Positions 18,230 to 26,101 of a stretch of DNA of 64,000 nucleotides are shown piece by piece. Source of the DNA: Rhodococcus sp. W8901 (lineage in GTDB: Bacteria; Actinomycetota; Actinomycetes; Mycobacteriales; Mycobacteriaceae); the NCBI RefSeq assembly GCF_013348805.1, contig NZ_CP054690.1, positions 1,736,001 to 1,800,000 on the forward strand. The letters are read 5' to 3'. Below the pieces are notes generated by a model. That model had not been told where the DNA came from, searched no databases, and saw nothing but the letters and a program-made list of their open reading frames with translations. Position 1 is the stretch's first letter. Every line of letters starts with the position of its first letter. A program made the translations under genes and the position numbers.

Positions 18230-19410
18230 CGGGCGCGCCTCCAGAATCGACGACTGGACGAAACGGATTGCTGAACTGCACTTCTGACCGGTTCGGCGGT
18301 CCCGCTCGGACGGTCCACCAGCACCGGACGGTCCGGTAGTGCGAGGGTCACGGCGGTGCCCGCGCCGAGCGCGGCGGCGGCGGTGGTCGACACGTCCGCA
18401 ATCACCACGCGGCCGTCCGGCAGCTGCACGGTCAGCCGCGTGCCGGCGCCGCGGAATGCTGCACCGGTGATGCGGGACGTTCCGTCGTCGGACGCCGTCA
18501 CGCCGAGGGATTCCGGGCGCACGAGCACATCGACGTCGCGGGCTCCGCTTCCGGACTCCGCAGAGCCCGGAAGTTCCCCATGGACGGGCAGCCTGCGGCC
18601 GAGGACGTGCACCGCCCGCCCGCCCGCCTCGAGCCGTCCCGGTAGTCGGCTCATGACCCCGACGAACTCGGCGACGAACGCCGTCGCGGGGCGCTCGTAG
18701 AGCTCGGTCGGAGGTGCGCACTGCTCCATCTGCCCGGACCGCATGACCGCAACCCGGTCGGCCATGGAGAGGGCCTCCTCCTGGTCGTGGGTCACGAACA
18801 GCGTCGTGATGCCCAACTGCTTTTGTAGACGGCGGATCTCGTCCCGCAGAGTCTGTCGCACCTGCGCATCGAGCGCGGACAGCGGCTCGTCCAGCAGCAG
18901 GACCCGGGGCTGCAGCGCGAGGGCACGCGCCAAGGCGATCCGCTGCTGCTGCCCGCCGGAGAGCTGGCTCGGGAACCGCGCGGCGTGCTGCGGCAGCCCG
19001 ACCAGCTCCAGCAACTCCATCGCGCGGGCACGCCGGGCGGACTTGCCCGTCCCCTGCATCCGCAGACCGAAGGCGACGTTGTCGACGGCGGTCAGATGCG
19101 GGAAGAGGCTGTAGGACTGGAACACCATGCCCACGTCCCGCCGGTGCGCGGGAATCCTCGTGATGTCCTCGCCGTCCATGCGCACCGTGCCCGCGTCCGG
19201 GCGTTCGAAGCCGGCGACGGTGCGCAGCGCGGTTGTCTTGCCGCAGCCGGACGGGCCGAGCAGGGCCAGCAGTTCGCCGGGGTGGACCTCCAGGTTCAGG
19301 CCGTCCAATGCCGTTGTGGCGCCGAAGGTACGGCGCAGTCCGCGGAACTCCACGGTGGAACCGGCTCCCGCAGTGGCGGCGGGCGTCCGATCGGTCAGTA
19401 GTGCGGTCAT
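18226..19410 (-). CDS. ABC importer ATPase (PotA/FbpC-like)
   Basis: 394 residues. Walker A is GPSGCGKTT (52-60), the Q-loop is MVFQSYSLFPH, the signature LSGGQQQR precedes ALARALAL, Walker B is VLLLDEPLSALD and the switch His is in FVTHDQEEALS. The C-terminal third (about 250-365) is a TOBE-type regulatory domain with VDVLVRPESLGV. Enzymes of this shape power spermidine, ferric-iron, sulfate or 2-aminoethylphosphonate importers. It overlaps the permease stop (4 bases) and the HAD start (4 bases). A polar 25-residue tail follows the TOBE domain. Confidence 0.93.
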   Translation of the reverse strand: MTALLTDRTPAATAGAGSTVEFRGLRRTFGATTALDGLNLEVHPGELLALLGPSGCGKTTALRTVAGFERPDAGTVRMDGEDITRIPAHRRDVGMVFQSYSLFPHLTAVDNVAFGLRMQGTGKSARRARAMELLELVGLPQHAARFPSQLSGGQQQRIALARALALQPRVLLLDEPLSALDAQVRQTLRDEIRRLQKQLGITTLFVTHDQEEALSMADRVAVMRSGQMEQCAPPTELYERPATAFVAEFVGVMSRLPGRLEAGGRAVHVLGRRLPVHGELPGSAESGSGARDVDVLVRPESLGVTASDDGTSRITGAAFRGAGTRLTVQLPDGRVVIADVSTTAAAALGAGTAVTLALPDRPVLVDRPSGTAEPVRSAVQQSVSSSRRFWRRAR

Positions 19411-20240
19411 GAGGCCTCCTCGAGGCGTTTGGTGCGTCCGGCTGCGGCGACGAGCATGAGCAGCGCCCAGGTGCCGAGCAGGCCGACGATGGACACGGCC
19501 ACCGACATCTGCGCCTCGGAACCGCTGATGACGACGGTCCACACCGCGAACGGCTGGTACCCGAGCAGTGCGGCGACGGCGTACTCGCCGAGGACGAGGG
19601 CAAGGGTCAGGAAGGCGGCGTTGAGAAGCGCGCCGCGCAGATTCGGCAGCACCACGTGGATGAGGGTGCGCGGCCACGAGGACCCGCAGGACCGCGCGGC
19701 TTCGACGAGGACCCGCAGATCGAGTGCCGACAGGCCGGCGTCGAGCGTGCTGTAGGCCAGCGGCAGGGCCATCACGGCAAAGGCGAGCACCAGGATCACG
19801 GGAAAGTCGGGATCCTGCAACGCAACCAGGCCGTCGAACAGCGGCGTGCCGTAGTAGCGATCCGCGCCCCACCTCAGCAGCGTGGTGATGCCAGCGCCCA
19901 GGGCGACGGCCGGGACGACCAGCGGCAGCAGACAGACCGCCTGGACGAGCGTGCGCAGACGTGGTGCGGCGATCCGCACCGCCAGCAGCGCCGGCACCAG
20001 CAATCCGAGTACGACCGCGATCGTTGCCGCGGCCACCTTCAGCGTCAGTGCGAGGCTGCCGGCCAGGCCCGTCGCGCTGCCGATGCCGGTGTAGGCGTCG
20101 AGGCTGACCTGCCGGCCCGGCGACCCTATGCCCACGCTGAACGCGAACGCGCACACGATCGGGACCACGAAATAGATACCGGCGACCAAGAGCACGACCC
20201 TGCGACCGAGTCCCGGCCTGGACATCGTCAGGCCAGCCAT
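19407..20240 (-). CDS. ABC importer permease, second subunit
   Basis: 277 residues with about six membrane helices. The permease EAA loop, which docks on the ATPase, is seen as VEAARSCGSSWPRTLIHVVLPNL (about residues 182-204). It overlaps the first permease by 13 bases and the ATPase by 4. The ATG at 20225 (MSRPG) is a possible later start. Homologous pairs serve binding-protein-dependent importers of the spermidine/iron/phosphonate group. Confidence 0.9.
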   Translation of the reverse strand: MAGLTMSRPGLGRRVVLLVAGIYFVVPIVCAFAFSVGIGSPGRQVSLDAYTGIGSATGLAGSLALTLKVAAATIAVVLGLLVPALLAVRIAAPRLRTLVQAVCLLPLVVPAVALGAGITTLLRWGADRYYGTPLFDGLVALQDPDFPVILVLAFAVMALPLAYSTLDAGLSALDLRVLVEAARSCGSSWPRTLIHVVLPNLRGALLNAAFLTLALVLGEYAVAALLGYQPFAVWTVVISGSEAQMSVAVSIVGLLGTWALLMLVAAAGRTKRLEEAS

Positions 20241-21154
20241 CGTGCACTCCTTCGCTGCAGCGGCAGGTAGATGGCCATGACGATCGCCGCGATCAGCACC
20301 ATGTCCAGGCCGAGGGCAAGGGCGACGTTGCCCTGCCCCACCAAGACGTCGCCCGACAGGCCTGCCGCGATCTGCACCGTGACCAGTTGCACGCTGCTGC
20401 CGGCGATCGCCGCGGCCGTCGCGTAGGTGCTGAATGCCGTCCCGAACAGCAGGACGAACCCGCCGAGCAGCGACGGCAGCAGGATCGGCAAGGCCACGTG
20501 CCGCCAGTACTGCGCCGTGCTCGCGCGATTGTTGGCGGCCGCCTCACGCCACTGCACGCGCAGACCCTCGAGTGCCGGGGTGAGGGTCAGGACCATCAGC
20601 GGGATCAGGAAGTAGAGGTAGACGACGGTCAGGCCCCGCATGTCGTAGAGGCTCCAGCCGAGGTCGCCGAGATGGAAGGCGTTGGTGAGGACGCCCGCGT
20701 TGCCGAGGGTCGCGACGAACGCGAAGGCCAGGGGAACTCCGCCGAAGTTGGCGAGGACTCCGGCCGCCGCCAAGACTGCCTCGCGCAGGGCCCGGAACCG
20801 CGACGTCACGATGGCGTGCGCGATCGGCAGTCCGACGATCGCGCCGATCGCCGCGGCCGTCGCCGAGAGCTTCATGCTGCCGATCAGGCTCGACCGGTAC
20901 GGATCCTGCAGCGTCGCAGTCATGTTGGCTGTGGTCAGCCCACCCTCGCCGGAACCGGTCGAGGGCGTGGTGAACGCGCCGATCACCATCGTGGCGACGG
21001 GCAGACCCAACGCGATTGCCGCGAACAGCAGCAGCGGGAGGACGCCGAGCCAGCCCCCCATGGCCACCCGGTGGCGACGCCGGGGGACGGGCTGGGTGTC
21101 AGCGGCGGGGACCGGGGTGCTCCCACTCCCGGCAGTGGTCATCTGGATACTCAT
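20228..21154 (-). CDS. ABC importer permease, first subunit
   Basis: 308 residues. A polar N-terminal tail of about 30 residues precedes the first membrane helix (GWLGVLPLLLFAAIALGLPV). About six helices follow, with an EAA-like loop WREAAANNRASTAQYWRHVA. The start was set at 21154 because its ATGA overlaps the binding-protein stop; the longer frame adds a non-conserved Arg-rich leader. It should pair with the second permease to form the channel. Confidence 0.9.
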   Translation of the reverse strand: MSIQMTTAGSGSTPVPAADTQPVPRRRHRVAMGGWLGVLPLLLFAAIALGLPVATMVIGAFTTPSTGSGEGGLTTANMTATLQDPYRSSLIGSMKLSATAAAIGAIVGLPIAHAIVTSRFRALREAVLAAAGVLANFGGVPLAFAFVATLGNAGVLTNAFHLGDLGWSLYDMRGLTVVYLYFLIPLMVLTLTPALEGLRVQWREAAANNRASTAQYWRHVALPILLPSLLGGFVLLFGTAFSTYATAAAIAGSSVQLVTVQIAAGLSGDVLVGQGNVALALGLDMVLIAAIVMAIYLPLQRRSARWLA

Positions 21155-22302
21155 CTGGCGAGCACGCCGCCCCAGCCTTGGCTGACGACTGCCTTGGCCT
21201 GCGTCGACTGTACTTCCGTCGGGAAGACCGGCGCGGCGGCGTCGACCTCGGGCAGCCTGGCCGCCGCGGTGGCGTCGAGCGTTCCCGCCTTCTCCATCGC
21301 GGGCATGAGCGCCGGACGGGCGTAGCCCTTCAACCACAGGTTCTGGCCCTCAGGGCTGTAGAGGAACTCCTGCCAGAGCCGCGCCGCGGCCGGGTGCGGC
21401 GCCCACTTCACGATTGCCTGCGAGTAGAACTGGGCGAACAAGCCGTCGGCCGGGATCGCGACCTGCCAATCGACCCCCTTGTCTCGGAGCGAGTCGCTGT
21501 AACCGGCGTTGAGGTAGTCCCAGTTGACGCTGATGGGGGTCTCGCCCTTCTGGATGGTCGCGGGCGTCGACTCGACCGGGTTGAAGTTGCCGACTTCGCT
21601 GAGCTTGGCGAAGTAGTCCAGGCCCGGCTGGATGTTGTCGTAGGAGCCGCCATTGGAGAGAGCGGCCGCGAAGACGGCAGCGAATGCTGAACCGGACTGC
21701 GTGGGGTTGCCGGTCAGCGCGACCATGCCCTTGTACTGCGGGTCGAGCAGGTCGGCAAAAGTCTTCGGGCACTTCGCAACGCGCGCGTTGTCGCAGCCGA
21801 TCGAGACGTAACCGCCCATGTCGTTGTACCACCGCGCGTCGGCGTCCTTCTGGCCCTCGGGGATGTCGCCGAACGCCTGCACGCGGTACGGCGCCAGCAG
21901 GCCCTGCTCGGCGGCGCTGATTCCGAAAGTGTGGCCCACGTCGAGGACGTCCGGCGATCGGTCCTGCCCCTTGCGCGAGGTCGCGGCGTTGATCTCGTCC
22001 TGACTGGACGCGTCCGGATTCTCGACCTCGACGTCGATCCCGTACTTCGCCTCGAAGGTGTCGATGATCTCGCCGTAATTGGCCCAGTCCCGCGGGAGGG
22101 CGATGGCGTTCAACTTGCCCTCCTGCTTCGCGGCGGCGATGAGGCCGTCCATACCGCCGAAGTCTTCGGCCGAGGTGGCGGTCGAGGACTTGCCGGTGTC
22201 GCTGTCCGTCTTCGTGCTGGTCAGTCCGCAGCCTGCGAGTGTCGACAGGGCGATCGCCAGCGAGCAAGCAAGGCTCGCCTGGCGAAGGTGGTGCATTCGC
22301 AT
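21151..22302 (-). CDS. ABC importer substrate-binding lipoprotein
   Basis: 383 residues. The signal peptide ends in the lipobox STLAGC, so the mature protein is anchored at Cys25 on the outer face of the membrane. The body (AAKQEGKLNAIALPRDWANY, then a FEAKYGIDVEV segment and VGHTFGISAAEQGLL) is a family 1/PotD-AfuA-like periplasmic-binding fold. Relatives bind polyamines, iron or 2-aminoethylphosphonate. The ligand cannot be read from sequence; the phosphatase and phospholipase genes in the same operon favour a phosphorus-containing compound. It is the first gene of the operon, with CAGGAGA upstream. Confidence 0.88.
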   Translation of the reverse strand: MRMHHLRQASLACSLAIALSTLAGCGLTSTKTDSDTGKSSTATSAEDFGGMDGLIAAAKQEGKLNAIALPRDWANYGEIIDTFEAKYGIDVEVENPDASSQDEINAATSRKGQDRSPDVLDVGHTFGISAAEQGLLAPYRVQAFGDIPEGQKDADARWYNDMGGYVSIGCDNARVAKCPKTFADLLDPQYKGMVALTGNPTQSGSAFAAVFAAALSNGGSYDNIQPGLDYFAKLSEVGNFNPVESTPATIQKGETPISVNWDYLNAGYSDSLRDKGVDWQVAIPADGLFAQFYSQAIVKWAPHPAAARLWQEFLYSPEGQNLWLKGYARPALMPAMEKAGTLDATAAARLPEVDAAAPVFPTEVQSTQAKAVVSQGWGGVLAR

Positions 22303-22511
22303 CGTGTCTCCTGATCAATGTTGGCTATACAACTTCGCCATCATTCCGCCAGAGCGACGTTGCCATGAGGTGAACGATTCGGAATCGAGTCGTGAAGATT
22401 GACCGGCCGAGAACCGTCGATCTCTCGCCGAGGGACGCCTGTGACCAGTGGGAAGAGTTCTGAGAGCTACGATCGGGTCAAAGAGCACCGGGTGCCGGAA
22501 GGAGACGGACA
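22303..22511. promoter_or_regulatory. Divergent control region of the ABC operon and GntR gene
   Basis: 209 bases without a gene. Both promoters must lie here. It is A/T-richer near 22315-22345 (TTGGCTATACAAC, with short inverted GTTG/CAAC ends at 22320-22333). The exact operator could not be fixed by eye. Confidence 0.5.
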
Positions 22512-23270
22512 TTGGCTGATTCGGGGGGCAAGCGCCCGCGCGCCGAGTATCGAAGGTTGGCGGCCGAGTTGAAGGAGGCGATCACGTCGGGAGAGTTCGG
22601 TTCCGGGGATCGGCTGCCCAGCGAGGAGAGTCTCGCCGGGCAGTACGGCGTCTCCCGTGGCACCGTCCGCCAGGCCCTGGCCGTCCTGCGCGCGAACGGA
22701 CTGGTCACCTCACGACGTGGTACACGCCGCGTCATTCTCGGCACTGCGCGCACGCAGAGCTTCTTCGAGTTGCTCAGCTTCACGGGCTGGGCGCACTCGA
22801 TCGGCGAGGATCCCGGAAGTCGAACGGTCGAGATCGAGCACCGGGCCGCGGTGCCACTCGAGTGCGAGCAGCTCCAGCTCGAACCGGGATCGCACATCTA
22901 CCGGGTGGTGCGTCTGCGGACTCTCTCGCGGGTTCCCGTCATGCTCGAGCGCGCCATCTACCCCGAGCGGATCGGAAAACTGATAGCCGCCTTGCCTCCG
23001 GATGCCCCCTCTCACGCGAACCCCCTGCTGGAGGAGGGTGTTGTGTTCACCGATGCCGATCACACCATCGACCTCGTCGACGCAGATGCGGACGACGCCC
23101 GTCTCCTGGGTTGCGCCGAGGGCTCACCGCTGCTCCGCGAGCGCAGGCGTGTCACCGACCCCGCCAGCACCCCGTTGCTGTGGTCCGACGACCGCTTCCT
23201 TCCCGGCACGGTCTCGTTCACCGTGCACAACTCCGTAGCCACAACGGCCCTGTCGCGCCGCCGTGGCTAG
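22512..23270 (+). CDS. GntR-family regulator with UTRA domain
   Basis: 252 residues. It starts at a TTG with GGAAGGAGA just upstream. The winged helix (about 10-75) shows EAITSGEFGSGDRLPSEESL and the recognition helix VSRGTVRQALAVL. From about 90 the UTRA ligand domain contains YRVVRLRTLSRVPVMLERAIY, the usual effector-pocket segment of HutC/PhnF-type regulators. It is divergent from the ABC operon across a 209-base gap and overlaps the next gene by eight bases, so it probably controls both, responding to the imported compound or a product. Confidence 0.9.
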   Translation: MADSGGKRPRAEYRRLAAELKEAITSGEFGSGDRLPSEESLAGQYGVSRGTVRQALAVLRANGLVTSRRGTRRVILGTARTQSFFELLSFTGWAHSIGEDPGSRTVEIEHRAAVPLECEQLQLEPGSHIYRVVRLRTLSRVPVMLERAIYPERIGKLIAALPPDAPSHANPLLEEGVVFTDADHTIDLVDADADDARLLGCAEGSPLLRERRRVTDPASTPLLWSDDRFLPGTVSFTVHNSVATTALSRRRG

Positions 23271-24399
23271 TCTCGGTTGGGTGGCGACGTCCCTGCCGCA
23301 GCTGCGGCTGAGTCTCCCCGCGGTCCAGCACAACGTCGATCTCATGGCGGCGTGGTGCCGCGACCGCGGCGTCGAGCTGTGCCCGCACATCAAGACGACG
23401 ATGACCCGGCCCATCGTCCAGAGACAGCTGGACGCCGGCGCGTGGGGCGTCACGGTCGCCACGGTTCGTCAAGCCTCCATTGCCCTCGAATGGGGGGCGC
23501 GGCGCATCCTCATCGCCAACGAGGTGATCCACGGCCCCGATCTCGAACAGCTCCGGGCGTGGCTGGACGCGGACCCGTCGTTCGAGCTCTACCTGCTGGT
23601 GGACTCGACGGCGGGCCTGAGCCTGGCTGGAACGGTCATGCGGGGCGCTGCCAATCCACTGAGGGTCCTCGTCGACGTCGGGACCCCGGGCGGGCGAACC
23701 GGAGTCCGGGACGCCCGGGCGGCGCTGGGCCTCGCCCGGGAGTGTGAGAACGCGCCGGGAATCGCCCTCGCGGGCGTCGCGGGGTACGAGGGCGTTCGCC
23801 CCAACCGGCGGGACTCGGACATCGTCGCGCAGGTCGATGCGCATTGCCGGGAGACGGTGGACGCCTTCCGTGCGGTGTCGCCGTGGATCCAGACCGAAAA
23901 GCCGGTGTTCAGCATGGGCGGCTCGGCCTTTCCGGATCGGGTCATCGAGGCTATCGCGGACCTGCCGGAACGGGGCGGGCGTGTGATCCCGGTGTTGCGG
24001 TCGGGTTGCTACGTGACGCACGACCACGGAACTTACGCGGAGGTGTCACCGGTGCCAGGCCTGCGTGCGGCGCTGACGGTCCGGGCTGTCGTCCTGTCCG
24101 CGCCGGAGCCGGGGCGGATCGTGGTCGGCGCCGGAAAACGCGAGCTTCCCTACGACGCCGGCCTGCCGGTGCTGGTGTCTGCCACCGATGCCCAGGGAAC
24201 CGCCCGCCGGTCGGCGAAGGCGACCGCGACCCAAATCTACGACCACCATCTCGTCCTCACCGATACGGTGGGGCTGGATGTCGGTGACATAGTCGATCTC
24301 GGCATCTCCCACCCGTGTTCGGCCTTCGACCGCTGGCCCGACATCACAGTGGTCGACGACGGCCGTGTGGAGGCGGTGTGGCACCCGCAGTTCCGCTGA
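23263..24399 (+). CDS. D-threonine aldolase/D-serine dehydratase-like PLP enzyme
   Basis: 378 residues, fold-type III (alanine-racemase barrel). The PLP lysine is probably Lys44 in CPHIKTTMT, followed by the typical QLDAGAWGVTVATVRQA. The C-terminal beta domain has HPCSAFDRW near 350, whose His and Cys bind the divalent metal in this family. Such enzymes cleave D-beta-hydroxy-amino acids or dehydrate D-serine-like compounds. The GTG overlaps the GntR stop by eight bases, so the two are co-translated. If the importer takes up a phosphorus-containing hydroxy-amino acid or amino-phosphonate, this enzyme could break its carbon chain; that is inference. Confidence 0.85.
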   Translation: MASLGWVATSLPQLRLSLPAVQHNVDLMAAWCRDRGVELCPHIKTTMTRPIVQRQLDAGAWGVTVATVRQASIALEWGARRILIANEVIHGPDLEQLRAWLDADPSFELYLLVDSTAGLSLAGTVMRGAANPLRVLVDVGTPGGRTGVRDARAALGLARECENAPGIALAGVAGYEGVRPNRRDSDIVAQVDAHCRETVDAFRAVSPWIQTEKPVFSMGGSAFPDRVIEAIADLPERGGRVIPVLRSGCYVTHDHGTYAEVSPVPGLRAALTVRAVVLSAPEPGRIVVGAGKRELPYDAGLPVLVSATDAQGTARRSAKATATQIYDHHLVLTDTVGLDVGDIVDLGISHPCSAFDRWPDITVVDDGRVEAVWHPQFR

Positions 24400-24418
24400 A
24401 TCCATCCTTGGATGGATT
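24399..24418 (+). terminator. Inverted repeat at the end of the aldolase gene
   Basis: AATCCATCC (24399-24407) and GGATGGATT (24410-24418) are perfect reverse complements with two bases between. The element begins at the last base of the stop codon and is followed by a few pyrimidines (TCTC). Confidence 0.6.
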
Positions 24419-24468
24419 TCTCGAGCAGAGTTGTGAAGCCGCCGGATCCGTAAAGCTAAGGTAATAGC

Positions 24469-24831
24469 ATGTCTGTCGTCTACAACATCCTCGTTGCCGT
24501 CCACCTGCTGGGCATGGCCGCGATCGTCGGTGGTTACCTCTCGGTCCTGAAGGCCCCCCGCGTCAGCGAGGTGATGGTCTGGGGCGCTCGAATCCAGTTG
24601 CTGTCCGGCATCGTGATCGTCGGGCTCGGCGAGTCGATCGACTCGCTCGGCAAGGACTACGACATGGCGAAGATCGGCGTCAAGCTGGTGATCACCCTGA
24701 TCATCGTGGCTGTTGCCGAGATCGGCCGGGCCCGGCAGAAGCGTAGCGAGGGCAACCCCAACTTCGCGCACATCGTCGGAATCCTGGCGATCGTCAATGC
24801 GCTGATCGCGGTGCTCTGGACGAGCTACTGA
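24469..24831 (+). CDS. Small four-helix membrane protein, conserved type
   Basis: 120 residues. About four hydrophobic segments are seen (VYNILVAVHLLGMAAIVGGY, the ARIQLLSGIVIVGLG region, VKLVITLIIVAVAEIG and IVGILAIVNALIAVLW). No enzyme motif is visible. The early His in VAVHLLG and the pattern of short helices resemble small conserved integral membrane proteins of mycolic-acid bacteria. AAGG stands about eight bases before the ATG. It is single, ending at a bidirectional hairpin shared with the gene on the other strand. Function unknown. Confidence 0.75.
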   Translation: MSVVYNILVAVHLLGMAAIVGGYLSVLKAPRVSEVMVWGARIQLLSGIVIVGLGESIDSLGKDYDMAKIGVKLVITLIIVAVAEIGRARQKRSEGNPNFAHIVGILAIVNALIAVLWTSY

Positions 24832-24847
24832 CATCCGACTCGAACAC

Positions 24848-24883
24848 ACGACGGGCGTCCTCCACACGGAGGGCGCCCGTCGT
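24848..24883. terminator. Bidirectional hairpin terminator
   Basis: ACGACGGGCG (24848-24857) pairs with CGCCCGTCGT (24874-24883), with further pairing of CCTCC and GGAGG inside. It lies between the convergent membrane-protein gene and the NTF2-like gene. Confidence 0.75.
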
Positions 24884-24898
24884 CGTAGGCGGCGGCGA

Positions 24899-25399
24899 TC
24901 AGCCGGGGACGTTCGCCATCTTGCCGAGCCAGATGCGGGCATCCTCGGGCAGATTGCCTGACGCCTCCGCGTGCTTGCACCACTTCTTCGCCATCGACAG
25001 GAAGTTCATCGGGTTGTAGGCGTCCTCCTCGTGCGACCACAGGTTGTCGCCCGCGTAATGCAGGATCGTGATGTTCGCGGCGCCGTGATCGGTGCCGTCG
25101 CCGGGATCCTCCATCGGGTTCTGCACCTCGCAGATCACCCAGCCCCGCTCCTCGTCGATGACGTACCAGGAGACGGGGAACTCGGGCATACGGTTGCCGG
25201 GGAAGGCTGTCATCGTCCGGGTGACCCAGCGGCGGATCTCCTCGCGGCCGGTGAAGCTGCCGAACGCGTGCTCGAGGTAGGTCGCGTCCTCGGTGAACTG
25301 GTCGGCGAAGGCGTTCCAGTCGCGGGTCTGCGTCGCCTGCACGACGGTCTTCTGGTAGTTCTCGAACGCGGCTTCGAGTTCTTCGCGGGTCCACGCCAT
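24899..25399 (-). CDS. NTF2-like (SnoaL-type) protein
   Basis: 166 residues. The N-terminal helix and strand (ENYQKTVVQATQTRDWNAFA, then FTEDATYLEHAFGSFTGREE) have the WxxxAxxFTEDATY pattern of the NTF2/SnoaL fold. The C-terminal half contains SHEEDAYNPMNFLSMAKKW. Possible roles are dehydratase, isomerase or hydroxylase-like enzyme. No cofactor residues can be assigned. It is distantly like the protein at 1788-2339. It has its own Shine-Dalgarno sequence (GGAGGAGCG) and no obvious operon partner. Confidence 0.78.
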   Translation of the reverse strand: MAWTREELEAAFENYQKTVVQATQTRDWNAFADQFTEDATYLEHAFGSFTGREEIRRWVTRTMTAFPGNRMPEFPVSWYVIDEERGWVICEVQNPMEDPGDGTDHGAANITILHYAGDNLWSHEEDAYNPMNFLSMAKKWCKHAEASGNLPEDARIWLGKMANVPG

Positions 25400-25496
25400 C
25401 GCTGCGCTCCTCCTGGTCGGTTGCGGGACGACTTCACCTGCAACCTAACGCAGGGCTGGAACGTGTTTCAGTTTTTCGTCGCAATCGACCAGATTG

Positions 25497-25739
25497 TCAG
25501 GTTCCGTGGAGTTCGGTCCATATGCCGAACGGCGGTGGTCCCTCGCCGAGCACCTTGACGCCGTGCGCCGGCGTGCCGGTCAGGGCGTCGGCGTGCTTGA
25601 CGTGCATCCACTGGTAGCCGGCGAGGAGGTGCTCTTCGGACGTCGCCTTGTTGACGACCACGTTGTCGCCGTTGGCGCGTTGTTCGAGGTACCAGCCGCT
25701 GTCCGGGCCCGCCAGGACCCACCACTTCTCTCTGCTCAT
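25497..25739 (-). CDS. Unrecognised 80-residue Trp-rich protein
   Basis: The start was set at the ATG at 25739 (MSREKWWVLAGPDSGWYLEQ), since the in-frame upstream part is a low-complexity Arg/Ser stretch; GGACGGGAG lies upstream. The small soluble protein has Trp and His residues (WMHVKHADAL) and a Pro-rich end (GEGPPPFGIWTEL). No family was recognised. Codon use and composition look like a true gene. Confidence 0.65.
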   Translation of the reverse strand: MSREKWWVLAGPDSGWYLEQRANGDNVVVNKATSEEHLLAGYQWMHVKHADALTGTPAHGVKVLGEGPPPFGIWTELHGT

Positions 25740-25908
25740 GGTCGTTACTCCCGTCCTGGAGCGACTACGCGATGCCCCTCTCAACGCTACCGCTGCGGTG
25801 GGGTGAAACAAGTCGTCCCGAATGACCGATATGTGGATGCGGTCCGGGCCTCGGATCGGCTTCGGATACCGTTAGCGGTCCGAAATCAGCTACGACGCGG
25901 AGGGTCTC

Positions 25909-26022
25909 GTGGAATTCCTCATCAACCTGTTCTATACGATCGCTGCGAATCTCTACATGGGCTCCTCGGGGGCAGTGAACGGCGGATCGTCGGGCGGGGG
26001 CCAGACGACGCAGACGCCGTAG
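25909..26022 (+). CDS. 37-residue small protein with one hydrophobic segment
   Basis: A GTG start with GGAGGG 3-8 bases upstream opens a 37-codon frame. The product begins with a hydrophobic segment, VEFLINLFYTIAANLYMGSS, followed by a Gly/Ser/Gln/Thr tail (GGSSGGGQTTQTP). A perfect 16-bp terminator hairpin begins 18 bases after the stop, so the unit of ribosome site, short frame and terminator is complete. It would be a small membrane-associated protein or exported peptide of unknown role. Confidence 0.6.
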   Translation: MEFLINLFYTIAANLYMGSSGAVNGGSSGGGQTTQTP

Positions 26023-26040
26023 CCCGCGGGCTCGAACGTC

Positions 26041-26076
26041 GAACGCCCGCCCCGATGCATATCGGGGCGGGCGTTC
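26041..26076 (+). terminator. Strong hairpin terminator
   Basis: A perfect 16-bp stem, GAACGCCCGCCCCGAT (26041-26056) with its complement at 26061-26076, around loop GCAT. It ends the small gene at 25909-26022 and can serve the MFS gene from the other side. Confidence 0.9.
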
Positions 26077-26101
26077 GTGTCTGTGCGCCGGAAGCCGCGT
26101 G

